This document shows positions 57,428 to 64,000 of a stretch of 64,000 bases of DNA, in pieces. A program made the position numbers and the translations under genes. This DNA comes from Incurvaria masculella (Eukaryota > Arthropoda > Insecta > Lepidoptera > Incurvariidae), in NCBI GenBank assembly GCA_946894095.1, contig OX335641.1, forward strand, positions 6,032,501 to 6,096,500. The letters run 5' to 3'. Each line of letters starts with the position of its first letter. Position 1 is the stretch's first letter. Below the pieces are notes generated by a model. That model was not told where the DNA came from and did not search any database. It was given only the letters and a program-made list of their open reading frames with translations.

Positions 57428-59622
57428 TGTCTGGCATATTTAGGGATAGGGTACAACTCTCCTTCTTTCTTGCCGCTCTTATTTTTATTGTAGAGGCAAT
57501 TTATGCAATTTTTTATGTATTTGGAAACGACTTTTTTCATTTTGGGAAACCAGTATTTATGTCTCAATCGTTCTAATGTTTTATCAAGCGCGAAGTGACC
57601 GATATCATCGTGATTGTATTTAATGACTTGCCAGATACATTTTGTTGGAACTACCCATCTACGACCAACTTCTGTACGCCTATAAAGTTTGTTGCCAAGG
57701 ACTTCATAATTGTTAAAAACATCCTTATTTTCATCGGCCTCCCCTGATAATAATATATCTTTTATTTTATTAAGGTTAGGATCTTGCTCTTGTACGCTTA
57801 AAAGCCAGTCAGCCTCTGTTATTGACGTGATAACCAGCTCTTCAGAAGGTTCTCCAGTATCAGTTGGGTTTCTACTCAGTGCATCAACATGTTGCATTTT
57901 AATGCCCGGTCTATGACTAATATCATAATCAAACTCTTGGGTTTGGTAGACCCAGCGCGCTATTCTTGGAATCACATCTTGTTTAATCATGGCGCGCCTA
58001 ACGGCATCACAATCTGTCACTATCTTAAAATGACGACCTAGTAAGTAATGCCGAAATTTTTGAAGTGAAGCAATAATAGCTAATAGCTCAAGCTCGAAAG
58101 AGTGATATTTTTTTTCTTCCTTAGTGGTTTGCCTACTATAATAATAAACGGGCCGTTCACCATGTTCATGCACTTGAACTAAAATGCTTGCCAAACCGTC
58201 TCGACTAGCATCTGTGTATAATATAATCTCCCTACTGATGTCAAAGATTGCAAGAACGGAATCGCTGGTCAATGATTCTTTCAACTGTTGAACCGTCCGA
58301 TCATGTTCATCTGTCCAAATCCATTTTTCTCCTTTTTGGAGGAGTTTTGTTAATGGACTGCTTACAGTAGCACACTGTTTTATGAATTTACGAAAGTAAT
58401 TCACTAAACCTAAAAACTGTCTGAGTTGGTGAATAGTTTTGGGTACTGGGAATTTTTTCACAGCATCAACTTTTCTTGCGGTTGGTTTAATACCATCGCC
58501 ATCTACGTCATACCCCAGGAATGTTATGTTTGTAAGTAAAAAAAAACATTTTTGTAAATTTAGAGTGAGCCCATGATCTACTAATAGTGATAGTATAGTT
58601 TCTAAAGTTGCCAAATTTTGTTCTATAGTTTGGGATACTATTAGCAAATCGTCCAGATATACGATCACACTGCCGAATCTTAAATTTCCTAGGACCTTAT
58701 TCATAATTCTTTGAAATACCGAGGGTCCGTTTGATAAGCCAAATGGCATACGAAGAAACTCGTAGTGCCCGTCTTCAGTAATAAATGCCGTTTTGTCAAT
58801 TGATTCATGTTTTACACCAATTTGATAGTAACCACTTTTTAAATCTAGATTAGTGAAGTATTTACAACCTTTTAGTCTGTCCAATAAGTCCTCGATACGT
58901 GGCATGGGGTATTTATCTTTAACTGTGATCTTATTTAGCGATCTGTAATCAATACATAAACGTTTTTCCCCTTCTTTTTTTTCAACTAACAAGACTGGGC
59001 TGGCATAAGCTGATGTACTCTCTTGAATTATTTTATGTTCGAGTAGCTCGTCAATAATTTTACGTAATAACACTCTGTCCGTTTCAGCTAGTCGATATGG
59101 TCGGAAACAAACAGGTTTATTTGATTCTAGTTCAATGTCGAGTTCGGAAGCACGCGCCTTACCTAATGTAGCCAGATTTATCGAGTAACTCTTAGGATAT
59201 TTATCAAACAGGTGTTTTAGTTCGTCCTTGTATTCCGATGCAACATTAAAATTTATATATTCTGAAGAGAAAATAGCATTAACTTTTTCATTTTTTTCGA
59301 ATTTCAGAACGTCTCCTACCCTGATATACATGACGGACGGATCTTCCGTAACGTTTCTACCAATCAGTACTTCACAACCTGTTAAATTGCTCACGATGTA
59401 AAACTTCACATTTTTGAATTCGACATCATCTAAAATGAGGGTAGTCATAACATAATCAGTAACTGTTACTGTCGACTCTTTGGAAAATCCTTGTAATTTA
59501 ATGTGTTGTGGTAATAGTTGTTTTTTTAATTTTAAATGTCCGGTCATTTCAGTTGTTATCAAGGAACAGTCACTCCCCATATCAATGAAAACCTGCTGTG
59601 ACGATGTTCCTAATTTAGCCAT
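57421..59622 (-). CDS. pol: Pol: protease, reverse transcriptase, RNase H, integrase N-terminal part
   Basis: A 733-codon frame. The order is: aspartic protease with D14 in FIDMGSDCSLI (DMG instead of the usual DTG or DSG); reverse transcriptase at about 165-380, with D260 in NLDLKSGYYQ, MPFGLSNGP and the catalytic YLDD (322-325); RNase H at about 465-585, with D471 (YTDAS), E510 (FELELL) and D537 (TDCDA); then an integrase zinc-binding HHCC module (H671, H676, C706, C709). The frame ends soon after, where the integrase core should begin. It overlaps the end of gag and lies in the -1 frame relative to it, next to a T TTT TTA slip site, so it is probably made as a Gag-Pol fusion, with the first ATG (59622) not necessarily used. 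The catalytic residues of protease, RT and RNase H look intact. Clade assignment within Ty3/gypsy is left open. Confidence 0.95.
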   Translation of the reverse strand: MAKLGTSSQQVFIDMGSDCSLITTEMTGHLKLKKQLLPQHIKLQGFSKESTVTVTDYVMTTLILDDVEFKNVKFYIVSNLTGCEVLIGRNVTEDPSVMYIRVGDVLKFEKNEKVNAIFSSEYINFNVASEYKDELKHLFDKYPKSYSINLATLGKARASELDIELESNKPVCFRPYRLAETDRVLLRKIIDELLEHKIIQESTSAYASPVLLVEKKEGEKRLCIDYRSLNKITVKDKYPMPRIEDLLDRLKGCKYFTNLDLKSGYYQIGVKHESIDKTAFITEDGHYEFLRMPFGLSNGPSVFQRIMNKVLGNLRFGSVIVYLDDLLIVSQTIEQNLATLETILSLLVDHGLTLNLQKCFFLLTNITFLGYDVDGDGIKPTARKVDAVKKFPVPKTIHQLRQFLGLVNYFRKFIKQCATVSSPLTKLLQKGEKWIWTDEHDRTVQQLKESLTSDSVLAIFDISREIILYTDASRDGLASILVQVHEHGERPVYYYSRQTTKEEKKYHSFELELLAIIASLQKFRHYLLGRHFKIVTDCDAVRRAMIKQDVIPRIARWVYQTQEFDYDISHRPGIKMQHVDALSRNPTDTGEPSEELVITSITEADWLLSVQEQDPNLNKIKDILLSGEADENKDVFNNYEVLGNKLYRRTEVGRRWVVPTKCIWQVIKYNHDDIGHFALDKTLERLRHKYWFPKMKKVVSKYIKNCINCLYNKNKSGKKEGELYPIPKYARQC

Positions 59623-60616
59623 TTTAAAAAATTTTTTTTTGACTCGTTTGATCTGACGAATTTTACCTCTGGTTTCACAACATTACGTTTTGTAAAACAA
59701 TTGATCTCTGTATGGCCCCTTCTCTTGCAATATCCACAAACTTCCGTACAATCAATTCTTTTGTGTTTCCCGCCACAGCCAAAACATTTTATTTGCCTAC
59801 CCGGTCTATTTGCAGAAAGTGAATTTGAATGTTTTTGATTTTGTACAGTTTGGTGATTAGTTGATTCAGTAGGCGTGTTACTAGATTCGATCTTAGGTTG
59901 CATTTTTGATACGTTTTTATACTGATTTAGTGTTTGCAAAGGTGTGTTAGTTATTGTATGTATGCGTCCATGTAGAAATGCTGCGAGCTGGTCACACGAA
60001 CGAAAACTACTTGCATCTACTGAGGCACTAATGTTAGGGTCATTAATATTGCCAACAATGATTGATATTATATCCCGCTCCGAAAATTCACGTGTAACTT
60101 GTCAATTTTGGATTTTTGTTCGAAATAAAATTCGTAAAGGGATTGGGAGGCACTTGGTGTTGAGTGTATGATGTCTTTTAGCAATGTATGCATATTACGT
60201 TGCGTTTGGAACGTAAACGATATTTTATCACGCCATTCTTTCCAGGTCCAAGCTGCCCAGCAACTATCATTTTTTATAAAGGACTCATACCAGGTTTTTG
60301 ATGTACCTTTCAATTTATTCACAGCTTGAAAAATGATTACAGAGTCTTTCCACGAAAATGTTTTTGCGTGAAGGTTCACAATATTTAGCCAATTGTCTAC
60401 ATTATCTGTAAGAGGATCAAATTCTGGAACCATTGAATTTAAAACCATATTATTGCAACTCGGTACCTGACTCTCACTGGATTGCTTTGCCTTTTTACGC
60501 CGAGGTGGCGGTGTTCCGCTCGATGTACTGGAACTAGAACTGCTTGTGGATGACGAACGGCGTCTCTTTCTCTTTTTCTTTGCACGTGTGCCTTCTCGGG
60601 AACGTCTTCCAGCCAT
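59610..60616 (-). pseudogene. gag: Gag, with one frame break
   Basis: This is the structural protein that packages the element RNA. From ATG at 60616 the first frame runs 182 codons: a basic Arg/Ser-rich N-terminus (about 1-45, like a nuclear-localisation or RNA-binding tail), then the capsid-type region (WLNIVNLHAKTF, KLKGTSKTWYESF). It stops near 60068. The homologous frame continues from about 60085 in another phase with no stop, through a linker into two zinc knuckles at 59720-59800: a shortened one (CX2CX3HX4C) and a canonical one (CX2CX4HX4C). A single-base loss in an A/T run at about 60083-60086 would explain the break; this is inference. The C-terminal frame overlaps pol by 13 bases. 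Confidence 0.88.
59625..59631 (-). promoter_or_regulatory. -1 ribosomal frameshift site, T TTT TTA
   Basis: In the gag frame the codons read AAT TTT TTA, giving the classical slippery heptamer T TTT TTA. It lies inside the short gag/pol overlap, 15 or so bases before the gag stop, and shifting back by one base enters the pol frame. A stretch A AAA AAT just upstream is a second slippery sequence. Downstream RNA structure was not assessed. Confidence 0.75.
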
Positions 60617-60625
60617 TTTCAGGAC

Positions 60626-60644
60626 ATAGATTCAGCACTTCTGA
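60626..60644 (-). other. Primer binding site, tRNA-Leu-like
   Basis: Directly inside the 5' LTR the minus strand reads TCAGAAGTGCTGAATC. The first nine bases agree with the complement of the tRNA-Leu 3' end used by several gypsy-type elements. The assignment is from memory of the family. Confidence 0.55.
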
Positions 60645-60907
60645 TGTAACTGCACAGAAATAACGGTGTCAAATAAACGAGTAGGACAGTAGTATATGTT
60701 TATTAATAATTGTGATCTGCACAATGCGTGGACCAAACAGTCGGAACGGTGCTTGAAAACGTAATGGCCGCCGCGTTCTTCACTCCCGCGCCGGCGCATT
60801 ACCCGTCCCTCGTGTGTCGCTCGTTGATTGGCGGCTCCCCACTCCGCTCTCTCCTGATTGGTCCGCAGGCAAGCGCACAACTTCCGCCGGAACTCGTGGC
60901 GCCAACA
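60645..60907 (-). repeat. 5' LTR of the retrotransposon
   Basis: 263 bp, the same as the 3' LTR by eye. It is the promoter LTR for this minus-strand element. A CTGATTGG (CCAATCAG on the minus strand) CCAAT-type box occurs at about 60854-60861. No clear TATA box is assigned. Confidence 0.95.
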
Positions 60908-60911
60908 GTAG

Positions 60912-62545
60912 GCATATCACCCGTCAAAAAACTGTCAATGTTGCAGGGATTTGAGATGTAACGCTAGGCAGTTGATATTTCGACGTGACTGTTTCTGAAG
61001 TAAAGCTGAATTGAGTGCTCATCGTTATTCAACACACAAGTACCGGGCCCTTTCAGTGTCGTAGCGCGACCGAAAAATGATCATTCATAGAGAGCCTAAA
61101 CACACAAAATACATCAAACGTGATGCCGCGTATCGCACATAAGAATTCAATGAGGGAAGTATCTCAATTCATAAAGAGGCTTTTAGAGGCACCGTCGCCT
61201 TCGCTTCCACATCGAAAAATACCTTGAGATATCAATTCAATAGGCCAGCGATGGATGTTTCTTTCATCATCGGCGCGGGCTTAATATTATCATTGATATT
61301 ATGAGCTAGAAACTACTGAATAGTTGACAGTTTTCCTAGAAGGGCGTGCTTAAAAGGAGAGCAGATTTTAAATGGCAACCTCCTTTGTGCCCTTAAAGCT
61401 ATCGGTTTCTTATAATAAGTGTCAGTTCGTCCTTCAATATTTGTTAGCTTGTGAATTGTTATTTCATATTTAGCCGTAATTACATAACTTTGTACGATAC
61501 GTACACATAATGATCTTGTGACTACAGGCCGGTTTTACATATGTTCCCACCACGACGGTGGTGTTAGACTTTCTACCAAATATCTAGATGACATAACATT
61601 AGGGTCGCCATTCATTATGTGTGCCTGAAAACAACATTTGGCGAAACGAGGTTGACATTAAGCAACCGCTGGGTATTCGACCGAACATCGGGATTGGGAG
61701 CCAGAAATGGCACCCGCGATGATGATCTTGTAGGCTTATGTTCTATCAGACTGTTCGCACATTAAAATACTTAATTAAATGAAAGTAGAAACGGACAATG
61801 TACAATAGCAATGATGACAATTTCCACATTAAATTACTTAAAGTAAAGAAAAAATGCTCTCAGAAAAGTTTCACATCTTTCATCACTGGAGGCTTTTATA
61901 ACCTTTATTTGAGCTTAAAATCGTTATAGGAGCAACAAAAACTTCTTCAGTGTTGAAATAGTGGTAATAATTACTCTTCAAACGAAGATTTGTTATATTT
62001 GACTCATGTTGCAATATTGAGTTGTATTACTTTGCCAATTTCTCTGTACAATTAAACTTCCAGATTTTCGGTATCTGTAGCGCCCAAAACAGTTTTTTGA
62101 GTCACTCCTTCACTTGGTCAATCCATTACGATATACTTGATAATTATACGTTCGTTGAAAGTCCACTTTGTTTGTATAGCTTCGTTCTAAACGAGTACTT
62201 CGCACATATGCAATCATCCTTATCCACTCCACGGACACGTCGACGTCCAACGAGTTTCCGAAGAGATAGTTGACCGGGAGCGGCGACCGGACGCGGCTTC
62301 CTTTTATTTCCCGAGCTGATTAATTGTGTTCCGACTCCGTTACTCTTTCCGGCTGTTAATCTTCCGGCTTCCTCGCTGACGGCGGGTGGACGGAACCTCT
62401 TGAAAATAACCTCTAAAGTTAACCGCTTTAATATAAACGTCAGTCACATCGCCGGGCCATTCTTCTTTAGCGCTCTCTCCGTTAGGGGATTCGCTCTTTG
62501 TTATTTAAAAGACTGCAATTAAGACGGAGTTAAATTTCTGAAACA
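60912..62545. other. Unassigned sequence
   Basis: It contains the second copy of a short dispersed repeat (61620-61720, see 46320-46425) and a GC-richer, non-repeat stretch at about 62270-62530. No gene seen. Confidence 0.4.
61620..61720 (+). repeat. Short dispersed repeat, copy 2
   Basis: GTGCCTGAAAACAACA, GAGGTTGACATT, CAACCGCTG, CGAACATCG and CCAGAAATGGCAC follow the order seen at 46320-46425. Non-coding, class unknown. Confidence 0.45.
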
Positions 62546-63257
62546 CTAAGGCCGGGTTGCACGCACCGTCGTGCACGGCAACATCTCCGTCAACGTATGA
62601 TTAAAGACTGATCAGTCAAAATTTGCGTTGCACGAAACTTAAACATTACGTTGATGGCTAATCGTAATCACTCCCGACCCATTGATCACCGTCAAAATCA
62701 CGATCAATTAATAATTCAAAGTGTCATAAGTCCCTATTTTTAAATTTTTTCAGTCTTATTGGACCTTAAATAATAGGCAAACGTCGCCATTAATGGAATA
62801 CAATGCTTTGTTTTTAGCCTGGCACTCGGTTCCACGGATTAATAATTTCGGCGCCAAATCTATGTAATCTATGGTGCTACCAACAGCTGATAGCAAGCCG
62901 ACATATTGGTCGCTAGTAGCGCCACCCCGCGGCTCCAAGAGCAACTGTTTTGTTTGTTAGTACGAATGATTGACGCTAGATGGTGCTATTATTGTGTCTG
63001 TCTCTTTCTGATAATATACTGTGGAAGAAGGACAGTACTATGTCAGCTCAGGCGGTGCTGAGAGTTGCCATACAGCAAACATTTTTGCCGATCCTTTCGA
63101 GGGACTATTCGTGGTCTGACGCCTGGCAAGCTAACTTTGACGAAAATATGTTACGTGCAACTCAATTTCATATGATGGGCGATTAGCCGTCCCATTATCG
63201 TCAAATGTAATCAGTAACGGATAACATTTTACGAGGCGTCGTGCACTCGGCCCCTAG
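62546..63257. mobile_element. MITE-like element with the 35.9-kb terminal signature
   Basis: The left end CTAAGGCCGGGTTGCACGC and the right end (reverse-complemented) CTAGGGGCCGAGTGCACGAC are inverted and match the ends of the 167-bp element at 35928-36094. The left part also shares CCGTCAACGTATGATTAAAG with that family. At about 710 bp it is much longer, so either an internal insertion or two separate ends are possible. Short frames inside have no recognised domain. Confidence 0.5.
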
Positions 63258-63331
63258 TCTCTCAATAAGTTGCAAGAGATAAATTATTAGTGCAGTTAGA
63301 AGTTTATGAACAAGCATTTTATTATATATAC

Positions 63332-63558
63332 AAACCGACCGAGTGCGAGTCGAATTCGCACACGAAGGGTTCCGTACCATCGTACAAAATTTAACACAAA
63401 AAAATCACGTTTGTTGTATTTTTTTTATTTCAGCTGCCTACCTTTTGAGGTTCATTAGGTTACAGCCCTGTGACGGACGGACGGACGGACGGACGGGCAG
63501 CGGAGACTTAGTAATGGGGTTCCGTTTGCACTCTTTGGATACGTAACCCTAAAAAGGA
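63332..63558 (-). repeat. (GTCC)n-cored dispersed repeat, copy 8, internally deleted
   Basis: Plus strand: ACCGACCGAGTGCGAGTCGA, GGGTTCCGTACCATCGTACA, then after a deletion CAGCTGCCTACCTTTTGAGG, (GGAC)n at 63474-63497 and GGGTTCCGTTTGCACTCTTT, ending CCCTAAAAAGG. The AT-rich spacer between the first modules is shorter than in other copies. Confidence 0.85.
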
Positions 63559-64000
63559 TAGGAGGTCAAAGTACCGCGCAATGTTTTCTTTATCTTCATT
63601 GTTAATTGTAGTATAAACGGAACAAGTCTTATTTTTATTGAATAAAAAATTTACACATAGAACGGAAAATAACTTTGGAGACGCGAAATATGAAAAGATC
63701 GGTAATGGTTTAATTTCAATAAGCTTTCATTCTTAATTCAACTTTATATTTTTTTCAATTGATTTAAATTTATTTAAATAAATAACGCAATGACTTTGTT
63801 ACACAAACCTGGGCTAACTTTCTGATCAATCATCATTTATTTGTTCCATGTTAATAACGATAATTAAACTAAAACAACGTTCACTGAATACGAATTGGTA
63901 ACTGTTGTTACTTAGGTGGGGTGTATTTAGAGGCGAAAAATACCAAATACTCAACAGTACATCCTTACAAGGAAGTTCAGAGCTGGTGGGTTGCAACTAA
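63559..64000. other. Unassigned AT-rich sequence
   Basis: No gene or recurring repeat recognised. Confidence 0.4.

Larger units (their letters stand above)
55962..60907 (-). mobile_element. Ty3/gypsy-type LTR retrotransposon, defective
   Basis: A 4946-bp element lies on the minus strand between 4-bp duplications GTAG (55958-55961 and 60908-60911). It has two 263-bp LTRs, primer site, gag, pol and purine tract, in Ty3/gypsy order (protease, RT, RNase H, integrase). There is no envelope gene. The about 470 bp between pol and the 3' LTR hold no significant frame. The LTRs appear identical, which points to a recent insertion. Yet gag has a frame break and integrase an internal deletion, so this copy cannot move by itself. 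Confidence 0.95.

Overview
The window looks like nuclear DNA of an insect, most likely a moth or butterfly (Lepidoptera). The composition is AT-rich. No convincing host protein-coding gene runs through it. Almost every recognisable unit is a transposable element of a kind common in lepidopteran genomes: a mariner DNA transposon, RTE-type LINE 3' ends with (CTGA)n tails, many copies of a 5S rRNA-related SINE, tRNA-related SINE heads, a repeat built around a (GTCC)n microsatellite, and many foldback (MITE-like) elements. The most natural reading is a large intergenic region or part of a very long intron. The exact species cannot be told from the sequence.

Layout. 1-6 kb: a (GTCC)n repeat, a dispersed repeat of about 440 bp with a second copy at 54.2-54.7 kb, GC-rich islands and a foldback. 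6-9 kb: two SINE copies in opposite orientations, one carrying four tandem 61-bp tRNA-like heads, then two (GTCC)n elements in tandem, a 5S-SINE fragment and tRNA-like modules. 9.3-9.9 kb: a large foldback. 13.2-14.5 kb: a mariner whose transposase frame is broken by one stop codon. 16.2-17.2 kb: a candidate minus-strand exon and a TTAA-flanked foldback. 18.9-26.6 kb: a string of 5S-SINE fragments, a tRNA SINE, a truncated RTE insert with a target-site duplication, and another foldback. 27-34 kb: mostly unassigned AT-rich DNA with GC-rich islands and a candidate microexon or recursive splice site at 33.07 kb. 34.3-36.7 kb: a G-rich composite repeat, a (GTCC)n copy, and two foldback MITEs. 39.9-40.3 kb: the best 5S-SINE copy. 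43.0-43.6 kb: a head-to-head SINE pair abutting a (GTCC)n element. 48.5-48.9 kb: a (GTCC)n element with a long microsatellite. 51.5-52.0 kb: a foldback containing a tiny RTE insert. 55.96-60.91 kb: a Ty3/gypsy-type LTR retrotransposon on the minus strand. 62.5-63.6 kb: a MITE-like element and a last (GTCC)n copy.

The LTR retrotransposon is the richest element. It has two 263-bp LTRs that look identical, a 4-bp target duplication (GTAG), a tRNA-Leu-like primer binding site, a purine tract, gag with two zinc knuckles, a classical -1 frameshift heptamer, and pol with protease, RT, RNase H and integrase. Gag carries a frame break. The integrase has lost a segment including its first catalytic Asp. 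The copy is therefore young but defective.

No new biological system is proven here. The observations most worth checking are the tandem tRNA-head SINE, the 5S-derived SINE family and its repeated junctions with (GTCC)n elements, the Helentron-like structure of the (GTCC)n family, the two TTAA-flanked foldbacks, and the candidate exon and recursive-splice signals. All similarity statements come from reading the sequence by eye. No alignment or database search was run.
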